64,000 nt of DNA from Allacma fusca. Its lineage: Eukaryota > Arthropoda > Collembola > Symphypleona > Sminthuridae. A model generated the notes under the pieces. That model saw only the letters and a program-made list of their open reading frames with translations. It had not been told where the DNA came from and did no database searches. The position numbers were made by a program, and so were the translations under genes. The stretch spans positions 13,436,539-13,500,538 of the forward strand of contig OX359250.1 in assembly GCA_947179485.1 (NCBI GenBank). Reading direction: 5' to 3'. The number at the start of each line of letters is the position of its first letter. The stretch's first letter is position 1. Positions 1-47,260 of the stretch are shown piece after piece.

Positions 1-362
1 TCGGAGTTTCTGGTTTAAGAAGGAAGGATAATTTGAGAAGATGTACACATAGAATTTTTGCCCATGCTTTCTTACTCCGGCTGAGTAGAAGTCGTTGTAG
101 GTACAGGGGAGACTAAGAGACGGTTCTCAACATGAAGAAGCACTATTTGGTTTGACTGGTTCGTTGGTTGAGTTTGCTTCTCTCGACAATCTCCTAGCCT
201 TCAGTGACTGAGTCAGTACTTGAAGTAACGAAACGAAAATCAGGTCTGATGAGCCCATCCTGTTGCCAAAATAGACTTGCCATTGGAGCTCTAGAAACTA
301 CGAATTCGTTTGGAATTTCTTCGGAGAGGCATAGTGCCAAAGCTTGATCTTCTTTCTCGCTC

Positions 363-363
<1 letters not shown>

Positions 364-420
<57 letters not shown>
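364..420. repeat. (TC)n microsatellite
   Basis: 57 bp of uninterrupted TC dinucleotide. Confidence 0.97.
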
Positions 421-423
<3 letters not shown>

Positions 424-920
424 GCTATACACACAGAAAAAGTCTGTGATAGCATTTCTTCCCATGCTCCACACAGTCCTAGCCTGAAACTTATTTGCAT
501 TTCAACTTTTGCACACTTTTTCTACTTCCAATCCGTACTTAATGCTTAAAAACCTCTGGCTCCTGATTCAACTGTAGTCATGTTCGTGGGGTTTCAACGC
601 GGTTTTCTACCTCATGTACAATCAGGCCTACATTAGCTCACATGAATACTTTTTCTGAATTTTCCTGCATCTGTGTTGTGTACTCTGACGATCGTCCCAT
701 GTGCCTACATGTGGATTTCTATATACCTACATCACTTGACAGTGTAATAGATAGTTCCAACTTCCACTCACTCCTTGCATTGGACGGCTCACTCCGGCCC
801 GAAAGCAGGGAGGAGAGCGTCTTCCCTATATCTATATCTACACATACAAATAGAATGCATGTACATATGGACTGGCGCTTAAAATACAAAGAACGTGGAC
901 ATTTGAAATCTGTTTGTAGA

Positions 921-923
<3 letters not shown>

Positions 924-966
<43 letters not shown>
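924..966. repeat. (CT)n microsatellite
   Basis: 43 bp of uninterrupted CT dinucleotide. Confidence 0.97.
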
Positions 967-969
<3 letters not shown>

Positions 970-3900
970 CTTCATCATATACAGCCGTTCCTTCGACCCG
1001 ACCGGAAATTCCTAACCTTCATGCGGCCCCATACGTCACATACTATTAAATAAACAACTCATACATACGGGCCTGAACACAGGCATACATGTGTATACCT
1101 TAGCTCCTCTCTCGACTCACATTCATAGTTTTTAACTTGGGCAAAAGCCTAAAACTTTCCAACCTACACGCAAGTCTCAAGGTGTTTTCTTTATGCATTT
1201 CATCCAGTCATTGACAGTCATATGTTCAACTGCTGCATCGTCTACGATATTGTCAGACGTTTCCAAATTAACTGGATTATAGCTAATGTCTCCTGCAGGA
1301 TTTAGCATATCCAGAAGCGAAGCCTTACTTACAGCAATTGGTTTAAAATCCAGCTGTACTCTACATGGTGCATGTACTGGGATTTCAGGGTATGAGGCTG
1401 AACATTATGAAAATTGTATTTGCTCTCATGACAAACAAACGAAAACTGTTATTTGAATTCTTGAGTGAATGTATCAATGAATGTGGTGGAATTGAATCCC
1501 AAGGATGTGATAATAGCATTTTATTATGGATTAATTCAATTTTGTCAGTAAATCGTCTCAAGTAAAGGAGTTTCTCGTTTTTTAACTTTAATAACATTTG
1601 TTCAAGATTGAAATTTTTAGAGTTGGGAACCCAGACTGTGAATGTTGAGGTATAAATGCATGGATTATGTAATCGCAAGTAATTATAACTTGGTTGGAGT
1701 TGACTTTGACTGTTTCACAGGAGACCGGGGTTTCCAAAGAGCTACTACCGTTCGTTCCTCAGTGTTAATTGCAGCTAATTATAATGTAGCCCGACTCCCA
1801 ACCGTGGCACATTTGATGACTGTTTACAATGCTCAAGCTCGTTTGCAAGTCAAAACAAGTCATGTTGTTTGGAGAAGCAGAGGGAGAAATACTAGTTGAA
1901 AATTGTTTCATGTGAGGTAGGTGAGAGTGAGCCGTCGCGGAAAATTTTGTTTATTCTGGAAAGTGTAGTCAATTTTAGATTAAAATGCAATAAATTGTCA
2001 GAAGGATATAGCTCTGTAGTCAGAGGCTAAAATGAAAATTTCACATGGGGAAGCCACCAAGTAAGAATTAGTTATATTACTTGAGGCATGAGGAGGATTT
2101 GAGACTCCAACTACTCTCCTGGTTCTGTTGAAGTTGGTTGGGTTCCGGTTATTTTTCCCCTACACACACCGCTCCGCTTGTGTTACACTAGGCTGTTCCA
2201 CTCGAGAAAGCCTCGAATATTTTTTCCATGTGTAAACAAGTTGTAATGAGCTGAAAGGGTAGAATAGAGAATAGGTAATCTATCTTCTGGCGTCTCTCTT
2301 TCTCTTCTCCACTCTATCGGCGGACATGGTCTTTGTAGGCTCTGGGTGTACGTATGTTCATTTAGGATTGGTGGAAGATTTTTGCCAATGTTATATCTAC
2401 CTAAGTCGTCTTATAATTTCCTATAGATACTACATCCGTCCCACAAACCTCTATAGATACAGTTCACAGAGGAACTTTTGGATTGTACATAGGCACTTAC
2501 TCCCTGCTCTCATACAGAGGCACCCCATTTTTTGTTACACATTTGCTCGTGGCAATAGACTTTACAGTTGGTACTACATAGCAGGACATTGGTATAACGA
2601 GAGCAGTTGCCACTTTCACGACCAATGATTCTCATCCTGCCAGCATGATCAGCAAAAAGTCAGAGCTATTCTTTCCCCCGTCACTTTTTCATTCCACCTC
2701 CGTTTGTGTGAACCACGTCAACTGTTTTGTGTGCCCTTAGATTGTTATGGGCCCGAAAAAATCTCCTATGAGATCCCTAATCACTAAATTCTTGCTCAAT
2801 CGCATCAGGCTTAAAGGATTCTTATGGCTAAATAAAGGTTGCAAAGTGAAACCTGATTGCACAGAGACACTACCATTTTATCACCCCCAACACTTTACTT
2901 TTAAGCTCCTTCTATGTATCCGTAGACCTTCCTGAACTTCCCCTTGTTTTAGCTGATTAAAGACATTTTAGCTTCCGAGACACATTGTTTCCCCTAAATA
3001 TTGCTCCATTTCATGGCAAGTAATCCTGCAGAGACCTGAATTTGTAGAAAGGGTAACGGGGTGATGTGGAAAGATAAATGTCTTTAATATGTCTTTAATT
3101 TATACTTCTCCTAAGAACTGAAGTTACCATCAAGCAGTGTTTACATTCCTTGATATTATAAGTATGTAATGTAGGTACGAGTCGGAATTAGTTTATTACA
3201 GGGAGGTTTCAGAAGTATTGGAAGGTATGTTTATGTACCGTTGAAACTCATACATTTGTTGGAGAATGCCTGGTTTTGAAGTAGCTTTTATTAGGGAAGA
3301 CAGCTGAGTGATGCGAGTCCTTTTTATAGGATATGTACTGTGGATCCGACCCCTCCAATATGGTGTTGTATTTTGTGGAGATGCCTCCTGCGTAATTTGT
3401 TCCTGTGTCCTGAACGTGCACAAATAGGAGCCATCTGAAAACAATCATGTTTGTGGAGTCTATGACTCTTTCCCAAATTATCTCGCTGGCGCGAAGACTA
3501 TGCTAATGGATCATTACAGGGAAGTACATGGGGAAGTGTAGTTTATTTAATTATGATAGAAGGAATTACAGTGGGTTTCGGGAAGTATCAAGGATTTAAT
3601 TAATAGTCCTGACGTGCCACATTGAGAAAGTATTGATAGTCAGTGAAGATGAAGAAGAATAGAATCAAATCAGTAGGATGTTATTAACTAGCTCGAATTG
3701 AGAGTGGATGAACTCCGGAGCTATTTTCCTCGTCCTCTTCCACCCAACAAGTCCATTGCAGAGAGAGAGAGAGGAGACGCGTTCAAGTGCTTGCATCTGC
3801 TTTTCTGCAACTGCAAAAATGCGGTCTTTGGCTTGTCTAACATTCTTGGATGAGCAGTCAGGTCACGAACAGGACTGCTGACTAAACTTTCGTCAAAATA

Positions 3901-4834
3901 AAATCCTAACTCTTTTCCGTGGTCCCAACTCCCGTCTCTCCTCATCCATCTACTCTCTTTTGTTTTTCACTGTCCGGGTCCGGACTCCCAGTATAGCTAG
4001 GAGATCTGTCTTTAACTATTCTAGTATGTAATTCTGTACAGTGTTTGCAGGTAGGGGATTATTTTTACATAGTTCCTATCATTGTCATCAGTATTAGGAT
4101 TTTTGAAAGCAAACACTAACACTGTACTTTGAAGGATTTTAAACCCCTGTTGACAAAACCAACCAATGAATTGAAAGCTTACCTTTTGTGAGGGTACTTT
4201 AGCTCCACATTACAATACTATTTGGCTAGTTTGAGTGTACACGGAGTTCAGGCGTTCCTCTTCTTCCGCAAAAGCGAGGTCTCCAAGGATGGTTTGATAG
4301 CATTGAAAAATTTATGGAAATTTTATCAAGTTTATCACGTATGAAATCCTACAGTAAGCTGGTTATTCTAAACGTCTAAACTCAGCCGTTATCTCGTCAA
4401 AAAGCATTGAATTCTTCGGTGAAATCCAAAGGAGAGAGATATATGCTAGACACACATAGAATTGAGGCAGAGGCATGTATGTAAGTAGGAGCGGGTCTGC
4501 GTCTCCCCTTTGCACGTGCTATATAGAATAAGTGTGCATAAGGGTAAAATATGCGTGGAGTGAGAGGACTGACTGTGAGTGGAGAAAAAAATGGGACGAG
4601 ATTCCTTCACAACTCAACCAAAATGTCTTGCTCAGGTCGAATCTTTTTGCTTTCCATAGTGACCCTACTGCGTGCATATAATCCGTTGGCACAAGACTAC
4701 TCCTTCTGATCTCCATACGGGGAAAGGCCAAGACAAATTCAAGATTTATGGCAAAAGATTTATGCACCGTGAAATCCGGCAAAGAGCTACTACAGTAGTC
4801 ATTGCTCCCTTTGGTTAAATCTAATTTCTCTAAG

Positions 4835-4866
4835 TCTCTCTCTCTCTCTCTCTCTCTCTCCTCTCT
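4835..4866. repeat. (TC)n microsatellite, interrupted
   Basis: About 32 bp of TC repeats with one CC interruption. Confidence 0.93.
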
Positions 4867-5278
4867 TTGCATGCACGAATGTACACAAACCAGAAAGGGT
4901 GAAAGAAAGGACTGAAATTCTTTGCATTGCCTACATTCGTGAATCTTCGCCTTCCCCCTTCTACTACTACATGCCTTCAACTAGCTCAAAGAGATTTCAA
5001 TTATTTAGTATATTCTTTCATCGATTGTCCTTACTTCGGTCTGTATCTGTAAATTGGCTGCAGAAATAGAGAAACGACCCACAATAAGTTTAATCTTGGG
5101 ACGACATGAAATATGAAGCTAAAATTGTCAGAGTGATAAAACTGAATGTAAATTACATCCAATGGACAAAATGTGCAGTCAATGCATTAAAAAGTAAGTA
5201 GATACTAACCACAGCCCGAAATCGTAACAAGAGGGAATGAAGACTACCACAATCTTGTAGATACATTTCCATTGTCGT

Positions 5279-5284
5279 TTTATT
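5279..5284 (-). terminator. Candidate poly(A) signal for the FMN reductase
   Basis: AATAAA on the minus strand, about 296 bases after the stop codon, followed on that strand by moderately T/G-rich sequence (gattgtggtagtcttc). It is a candidate only. Confidence 0.35.
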
Positions 5285-5579
5285 TCAAGTGAAACTACTA
5301 CAATTTCAGTGTACTTTCGAACAAATTAGCAACAACTAACATTTTATACTCGGGAAATAAGTGCTATTCCAGGAAATCAATTCCTACTCGCATCATTTTC
5401 ATTTGTATGATACGGAACTTGGGGAAGGATTAGTGGTGTAATATCTCAAAAAATTAATTAATTTCCTTTAGAACTACTGTTCGTTGAAGACATTCACAGT
5501 CTGGAACTATAACCTTTGCTGGTACTATCGAAATTCCCAGAGCTGCCATAGTGACTCGAACCAGCGGAACATTTCTCCT

Positions 5580-5824
5580 TTAATGCATAGGTCCAGGTAG
5601 TGGTTCTTTCACAGCTCTTTGATTCTTTATGGCAGTGCTGTACCATTCCAACTCTTGAACAATTTTAGTGATATTTCCCGCCACACGCTCTTCCAAACAT
5701 TGTCCATCGGCACTGAAGGCATTCTGAACCGCTGGGATCATCACTGCGGTTGGTATTGCCACCATCCCAATGTCACTGACTTTCGGACGAAGTATAATTC
5801 CAGCCCGAACACCTCCCAATGAAC
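5580..5824 (-). CDS. FMN reductase exon 3 with stop
   Basis: After acceptor tatatag, GT completes the Gly codon and the frame reads SLGGVRAGIILRPKVSD, ending KEPLPGPMH and TAA at 5582-5580. This matches the family's GGVRA loop and the C-terminal helix with ELEWY. Confidence 0.92.
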
Positions 5825-6613
5825 CTATATAGTTGGATATAAACTCATGTATCTATTTTAAAAGCAACCAGGCAATGAACGTGGATATTCATTTGAGCTC
5901 CATACTCCGACAGTTATTTGTATGGGCATAATCCAGTGCCCTAGTATTTGAGGAGAAGGTGATGGATAAATTAGACTCAATTGGGGAAAGTGGGAAAGTT
6001 GACTTGTAAATATACAGTAAAATGAAGTCTACTAACCCATGGAGTAGGTCACAATCCCAACAGGCCGATGTCGATAGGAAGCTGGCGGGAAGTGATCGAT
6101 CAAATTAGATAAGGCTGGGGGAATACCACAATTGTACTCCGCCGAGAGGATAAGGAAACCATCCGCTCCACGGATTTTAGCATCATTTTCTCGAAGCCAC
6201 TCTGGAGCCTTCTCCGGTGATGGGAAGAAGTGGAGAGGAACTTTGAGTATTTCCATTGGCAGGGCCTCAGGATCTATATGGGATATCATAGGGTTACAAC
6301 GACTTTCGCAACAATGGCATCCCACAGTACCGTCGGGAAGAGCGGACTTTAATAATGAAATTAAGCCAGCACCAAAAACATGTTTAATCCGGCATTTCTC
6401 ATGCAGCAGTGGAAATACAATAACAAAAGAGCAGATTTATTGCCAGGAGGATTTTGAAGAAATGACAGGCCTACCCAGAATGATGGCTTCCATGCCTTGT
6501 GACTCAACTTGATTCTTCACATAGGTCCCTACCCGTTCTACCATCCGACCGGGTCGGCTGGATCCATAGAAAATGACGATTTTTAGCTTGTCTTTTTTCA
6601 CGGAGGTCGACAT
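5580..6613 (-). CDS. NADPH-dependent FMN reductase family protein, three exons
   Basis: Joining complement(6475-6613, 6037-6273, 5580-5824) gives 621 nt and 206 residues, normal for the flavodoxin-like FMN_red family. These enzymes reduce FMN or quinone-type substrates with NAD(P)H; no physiological substrate can be named here. Evidence: an N-terminal beta strand and phosphate loop IVIFYGSSRPGR (about residues 12-23), then DPEALPMEILKVPLHFFPSP, APEWL, the FMN-binding signature SAEYNCGIPPALSN (90-103) with IDHFPP, and VTYSMGSLGGVRAG (121-134). Both introns (201 and 212 bp) are GT-AG and phase 1. The chosen start is MSTSVKKDK, which places the phosphate loop as in the family; the frame stays open upstream (see findings). 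The gene lies antisense to junctophilin, apparently inside its first large intron. It has introns and no bacterial context, so it is a resident eukaryotic gene. Confidence 0.93.
6037..6273 (-). CDS. FMN reductase exon 2
   Basis: It follows acceptor catatag; AT completes the Asp codon of DPEALP. It encodes 78 complete codons through VTYSM and ends G|gttagt in phase 1. It contains the EYNCGIPPAL signature and the IDHFPP segment. An open frame continues upstream of the acceptor, but the resulting residues do not resemble the family and the splice restores the expected ILDP junction. Confidence 0.92.
6475..6613 (-). CDS. FMN reductase exon 1
   Basis: It begins at ATG 6613-6611 (context GAAGCC ATG TCG) and encodes 46 residues through GMEAIIL, ending G|gtaggc in phase 1. 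It carries the Rossmann-like first strand and the GSSRPGR phosphate loop for FMN. Confidence 0.9.
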
Positions 6614-9347
6614 GGCTTCAGTACAAATAATCCTGCCTGTGACACCGCCGAGGGTAACTGTAACAGGAGTTGGGGCGGACGGGCTGGGAACAGTAGATCT
6701 ACTTCCGAGAGACATACAAGAATACTTTCGCGCCTGTTCTAACCCAGTTCCTTCACGGGGAAATCTCTCCGTGCTCTTTGGATGCGTGAAGTTAACTAAG
6801 TTGGTTCCACTGCAAGTAAATAAGTATAAGTTGATATTCTGAAGCACTCATAAAATACGAGGATTGCTATGCGCGAGCTAGTAGTAAAATATGCTCAATT
6901 TGAGGAGATTCATATGTTTACAAGGAGGGCTTCCTCATTACGAGGTGTACATATGGGGCTTCCCAAAAGAACTATTTCCTTTATTTATTTCTGACTTCTG
7001 ACCATGCACTTAATAGATACTTTATTTACTGTGGAGGCAATTCCCAATTTCCACCATAGCATAGCTCTCTGATTTCAATGTATTCGGGGAAAGTTGTATG
7101 CTTTATTAGCTTATCATGTATTCGGTCCTAATGAACGGGATCAATATCTAGATATACATAGATATGTAACTTGCATCAAGAGGAGAGGGATTCGGCTTCG
7201 GGTTGAAAAGCAAGAAAAATGCATTTTTGCTTTGTCTGCAGTTCCTTTTGTGATGCTGAGCACTGTGCCCTACGACAAGGACGAAGTACTCGAGAGGATT
7301 TGTCTTTATCGGGGAAAAAATCTGGAGTTGTTTTATGCGTATATCTCTCCTCTGGAGCTAAAATCATTAATAACTCTGTGGTTCGGTCGTAAGAAAATGT
7401 CAAGGCATATAAACCACCCAGTTTAATTAAACCCACACAACTTTCTGGAGCGCTAATATTTTTATGAGGGAGGAGGAGGAGTTGAAATAAAATGTGAATG
7501 AACTCTTCACAAATTGCTCAACCTCTTAATTAGCAAGTGAATTAGTATATCACTGTTGAAACATGGGGAAGTCCTTCTCTAGCCTATTAAGAACTTCATT
7601 TCAAAATATTCCTCTCAAATGCTAAATATTTCAAAATAGGATTTCAGCACGAGATAAGCTAATACATAATAATTATATACAGGCAAACTTTCTACCACTA
7701 ATGACAGCCTGGGCTGTAATAATGTATTATGTACGACTGAAAATTGCTAACAACGCAACGGTCACGTCAATTAATAGTGTACTACAGGTCCATCTTCAAA
7801 GATGTCATAAAATTTGAATATTTATTTTGAAACTAACAGGCTGTCATGAAAGAAGAATATTTATTGTAAAATAATATCTACTGTATGAAAATAATATGAG
7901 GGTGGAACACATCCATAAAAATTTCAACAATAAATAAATTTCTGGGAAGTGGAAGCAAACTATTGAATTAACTACACACTAACCGGCTGTTTGCTGCTGT
8001 ACAGTTAACGTGAATTGCCACAGTAACGTAACTTCGGGTTGGTTGTAGAAGAGCACGAGCCACACTTGGTCTAGTGGATAAGGAAAACAGAACTGACTTC
8101 CATATCATGATTAGGGCTAATGTGTTCCTGTTTAGTTCCCTGACTTAAAGTGTGTCCACTCTCTGTCTATTATGACTATATGTAGATACGTGCCCTTGGG
8201 CTTGTGATATGTACAAAATAAGCGTTGAGTGAGAGCAGACTGAATGGCATTGACAATGCGGTGATTGTAGACCAATTTGCAATGTAATGTCTGTATTGCC
8301 CACTCTCAAGCGTCCTTGTACACGGACAAGGGAAAAAAAGACCATGGTTTTGTTAATGGAGAATGCACATAAATAATGGAGTACACTTTTGTTGAGAGAA
8401 TTGTTATGAGGTTCTGGGAGAGCCGGGGGCTCTGGAAATTATGTCCAGCTCAAAGTAAGTGACCCGTGACTTTTTTCCCAAGTTGTGTGACAGGGGGACC
8501 TTTAGGCTACCTCGCATGTGAGATAAAAGTAATTCGGGAATTTTATCAACAAGTTGAAAGGTATATGTGCATTGCTCCTTCAAGCGACAGTCTTACCAGG
8601 AAGGAGGGAAGAAACTGAATGGAAAATCATAGAGAGCCTTGAAGTTTGTTGAGCGTAAGAACCGAAAGTAGCAGCAACAGTTGCGTTGCATTGGCCATCC
8701 GACATGAAAAAAAAAGTTTTTTTTCCCCTATGTATTTGCATAGAAGAGCGTCCGGAGAGAAGGGACTAGATGGGATTTTTATTACTGTTGGCATTGGCAG
8801 CCTAGAGCATGAGATTGGCAGATGTGTCTAAGTTTCAATATTCTGATGAATCACAGTGTCTTCCATAGAGATTTTTCATGTCAAGTCAAAGGTGGCTGCT
8901 CGAGCTGGTAGTTACCGGTGCCAAAACCAAATGGACTGCTGAAGGCTAGTCGAACCGAAAGATTTTCAATGTTTGTGTTATTATGTTACCACAGTGCATG
9001 CATTGCCTTTCGGAGCAAGTGCCACAAACTTCTACAGTACTTACTTGCACCGTCAACTTTATGTACCTATGGTGGGGCACGCATTGATTTTAGTTTTATT
9101 TAAATGCTGTGCGTGCTTAGCTCCTACTATAAATAATGCTCTGGCTTCATCCACCATAACTTCTTCTCCCAGTCCCATTCTTCTGCCCCATTTGCAAAAA
9201 TGTCCCGACAATAATAATCCAGTCAAATATATTTTTTCAGCTTGGAAAATATTTTGGCTCGTCACTTGATCCTTGACATGTTCCAGAGGTACTTCTCAAA
9301 ACTAAAAATCATTCCGATCGTGTCTGTTGATCTTGACTTGCTCACAT

Positions 9348-9350
<3 letters not shown>

Positions 9351-9380
<30 letters not shown>
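9351..9380. repeat. (GA)15 microsatellite
   Basis: 30 bp of uninterrupted GA dinucleotide. Confidence 0.96.
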
Positions 9381-9382
<2 letters not shown>

Positions 9383-10132
9383 CTTAAGTGGTCCTACATA
9401 ATGTTTACTTTTCAAGGAGACAACTGTCTGTTGTCATTCCATTTGCAGTAGTGCTTGCATGACTGATTATATCAGCATTAATTCTCTAGGTCTTTGGGAA
9501 CATTGTGGAATATCCAGAATCAAAGGTTTTAAATTCGCATAATTATGGAGGGAAATTATGTCATGTAATTCTAAAAAATAACACCTTTGTCATATCAATA
9601 CATGAATTCCATCAGCATGTTCCCATTCATTTTACCCTGTAGTCTGTAATTTGTTTGAAAGATAAAAATGATTGGATGCTGTTTGATTAAATGGTCTCCG
9701 AGGACAGCTTCACAGAGATTTATTGTCTGGAATTAGTTTGTAGGGATTAAGTCAAGTTTTTGTGTCTTTGGGTTGTTCAGTCGAAAGTCGGGATTACAAG
9801 GTCAGTCCCTACTGTATAGCTCAAGTAGGAGAACTGAAGGTGTATGAGTGTACACGTAATAATTTCACTACGTAACTTTTGTTACATCAGGATATTTAGT
9901 AAGCCGGAGCACACGTAATGCTGTGACTACTGACAGTGAGCGTGAGGAATATCTTTTTTGTATACAATCATTTGCATCAGCTCAGCCTTGTGAGAACAGG
10001 TAGAGCTTAATAGGGCATAGAAGAGCGAAACTAACCTAAACTCATACCAGCTTCACATTTTATGCCTCCTCCAAAATAAATGCAAGTGTGTACTTACACT
10101 CCTCTGATTATAGCACTTTTGTAAACACATGG

Positions 10133-10183
10133 GATGCAGCTATTGACACAACACTGCTCCAGGATTATGTCAATAGCTGCATC
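10133..10183. repeat. Perfect 16-bp inverted repeat (hairpin)
   Basis: GATGCAGCTATTGACA at 10133-10148 is exactly complementary to TGTCAATAGCTGCATC at 10168-10183, with a 19-base spacer. Flanking bases do not extend the stem. Confidence 0.95.
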
Positions 10184-11018
10184 GGATTCCTGACACTAGG
10201 AGGATGACCACAACATAATTAGTATTATCTCGTGACTCACCACATGTGATATCATGTAGTCACGTCACAAGCATAGGATATCTCATTTGAATTAATTATT
10301 CTAATAAAATTCGCAAGCGGCTTAACTCTCCATTGATCCCAAGGATTTTAGTATTGGGAATAAAAACTCGGATGAAGGAAGGCTCAATTTTGGGGAAATA
10401 TTTGAGCTTGGAGTGCCAAAACACCAAAGTACCATATGCTTTTAGAATGTATCGCACTGACCTTGTGCATTTTTTTTTCGGAAATACTAGAGTATTCGTC
10501 ACGAGTCAGATATAATAGAGTGTATTACGTAATGCGATGAAAACACGCATTCATTCGAGTGCAGTGGCTGAGTGAGGGGAAATATTTTAAAATAGTTCCA
10601 CATAGGATTCTATATCTGCAGCGTCATCCTCTCCAAAGATAAAGGAATTTTTCTTTGTAAGTGTGTGGACGTTCGACATGCACTAGCTATTTGGTGTGTA
10701 ATTTCGTAATTAGGTTTATAGCTTGAACAAATGAGGTAGGAAAATGGGGAGAGGAGCGTAATTTGGTTTTGTTAGCTTTCCCAATTGTCCCATCTCCTGA
10801 TGCTGTTGTAATGTGAACACTGTGTTTGTGCAATCGATGACAAGAGAGAAGACGCCCACTAACAGGAAATCAATAATTTAATTATTCATGTCAATTATTT
10901 CATTTACACATGCTACATGTCATACCCCAGTAACTTTGAATTTGACTAATTGTAAGCGCCAGGGACTGTCTCCTCATCTGTCTCAATCTACTTTCTCCCT
11001 CCTGCACAGTCTCCAGCC

Positions 11019-11024
<6 letters not shown>

Positions 11025-11053
<29 letters not shown>
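11025..11053. repeat. (CT)n microsatellite
   Basis: 29 bp of CT dinucleotide followed by CACTCT variants. Confidence 0.95.
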
Positions 11054-11059
<6 letters not shown>

Positions 11060-11510
11060 ACTCTCAGAGTCAGTCGAAACCGACTACTATATTAAGGAAA
11101 TCCTCATACCATTTATAATGTCAACTTCATCCAGCGCAGCGGCTTCATTTCAATTGGAATAATGCATTAGGTTTACCTAATATCACACCCTTTACCCGGA
11201 CCTAATTATATAATCTGTTATTCCAGATTAAACGTACTGTCACATGAATGCACAATTGTATTATCAGCCTTGGAATACATACATACATAGTATCTAGATA
11301 CAGATGTAGATCGGTGGAGACTACCCTCCCCCGCCAGCCTCAAGCTGTGTATATGCAAAGGGCGGAGTTGCTAGATTTTATTCTGGGGAATAGTATACAC
11401 AATTATTGTTGTTAGTAATGTATAGTGTCATCTTATGAAAGAAATATGACTCCCTTGTAGGCACGAGTTGGTATACCTCAGGAGCTTAACAAACTATCAG
11501 CATGCATTAA

Positions 11511-46297
<34,787 letters not shown>

Positions 46298-46412
46298 TGA
46301 AAGTTGGCTAAAGGTATAAAGAAGAATTTTGTAATGTGCCCAAGAGCGGGAGAATTGTTAGCGAGAGACAAGGAGCGAGTGGAATCAATAATAGATTGAC
46401 CTATGGAATTAA

Positions 46413-46418
46413 AATAAA
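46413..46418 (+). terminator. Alternative proximal poly(A) signal for junctophilin
   Basis: AATAAA about 115 bases after the stop codon. The following sequence (ttgtgaatggttcgagtatg) is only mildly GT-rich, so this is a weaker, possibly alternative, site. Confidence 0.3.
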
Positions 46419-47232
46419 TTGTGAATGGTTCGAGTATGACTTATCAACAAGTCTGCTCTGAACCATGAGCGCCAGAGAGAGAATCAAGATGATAGAAATC
46501 ATCGAGACTTTGTCGTGTTTTCAGCTCCCCATTGTCCATGGGAAATCAAGTTCATATTTTCATGGCTCATATTTTTTACATTTGAGAACTTTGAAAGGGG
46601 GGGGAAGTCGAGAAACACCGAAGGATCCTTTTGTTGGGTTTTTCCATATCTTGGTATGATATGATGTACCCAATTGCGTATACAGACCAACTTACACTTA
46701 AATAAATACGATGATGATGAGCGAAGAGAGAGAGAGATGGAGGCGGAGGAGGAATCCCGAAACCGATTGATTCTTCAAAAGAATTCATGCACGTAGACAT
46801 TCTTAGACACTTGGAGATGACGATGATGTCGCAGCCTGATCTGCTTGTTAGTTGAATCAAAGTCCGATTACTTGTGTAGACAGGCCATTGAGAGCGTTGA
46901 TCTGCTAACACCGGTTTTCTGAGCTCCGATTCAAAACCATTGGATTGTGAACCCTTGGAAAATTCCTCACTCGTTCACAAAATGCTTCAAGAGGCTACGA
47001 CATTACCAGCATACATACACACAGAAGACGTGTGCTCACAAGAGACGAAAAATGTCTACTTCATTCAGGTAATCATGGAATGTGCAAGTGTTCCATGCTG
47101 TAGTTTGGAAACTCAGTCCGATTTTTTATACCAGAAACAAGACAGAGGCAAACTACTCAAAACGAAGCAAAGACGAGACGAGTGACGATAAGTAATGTCG
47201 AAATGTCAACAGTATTCCCTATTTAAAACTTA

Positions 47233-47238
47233 AATAAA
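47233..47238 (+). terminator. Candidate poly(A) signal for junctophilin
   Basis: AATAAA with a downstream GT-rich element at about 47257-47286. It is the best-supported signal of the two plus-strand candidates after the stop codon. Confidence 0.45.
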
Positions 47239-47260
47239 TTTCAACGGCTTTATTCATGTT

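Larger units (their letters stand above)
1..5278. other. Non-coding, probably 5' part of a large junctophilin intron
   Basis: No conserved coding sequence on either strand. Open frames here are short and several are only (CT)n read as SLSLSL or RERERE. It contains (CT)n tracts at 364-420, 924-966 and 4835-4866. The intron assignment follows from the missing first junctophilin exon. Confidence 0.55.
46298..47260 (+). other. Probable junctophilin 3' UTR
   Basis: The sequence after the stop codon shows no conserved coding content. A canonical AATAAA at 47233-47238 is followed about 20 bases later by a GT-rich tract (tttctgtgtgagaac, then gggggtgg), the usual arrangement for polyadenylation. An earlier AATAAA lies at 46413-46418. 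A short open frame at 46940-47185 falls inside and is considered chance. The exact end is inferred. Confidence 0.5.

Noticed and set aside
291-1049. Open frames with SLSLSL or RERERE runs
   Set aside because: They are (CT)n microsatellites read in frame; the flanking residues show no domain and no splice context.
2326-2628. 100-codon plus-strand frame
   Set aside because: Composition rich in Tyr, Cys and Ile, as in translated AT-rich intron; no domain pattern.
4519-4980. 153-codon minus-strand frame
   Set aside because: It is kept open partly by a (GA)n tract; no recognisable motif and no homologue I can name.
6274-6474. Open reading through the first reductase intron
   Set aside because: The minus-strand frame is open in part, but the translated residues do not match the family. 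Splicing G|gtaggc to catatag restores the expected ILDPEALP junction.
46940-47185. 81-codon plus-strand frame
   Set aside because: It lies in the probable junctophilin 3' UTR, upstream of the preferred poly(A) signal, with no recognisable motif.
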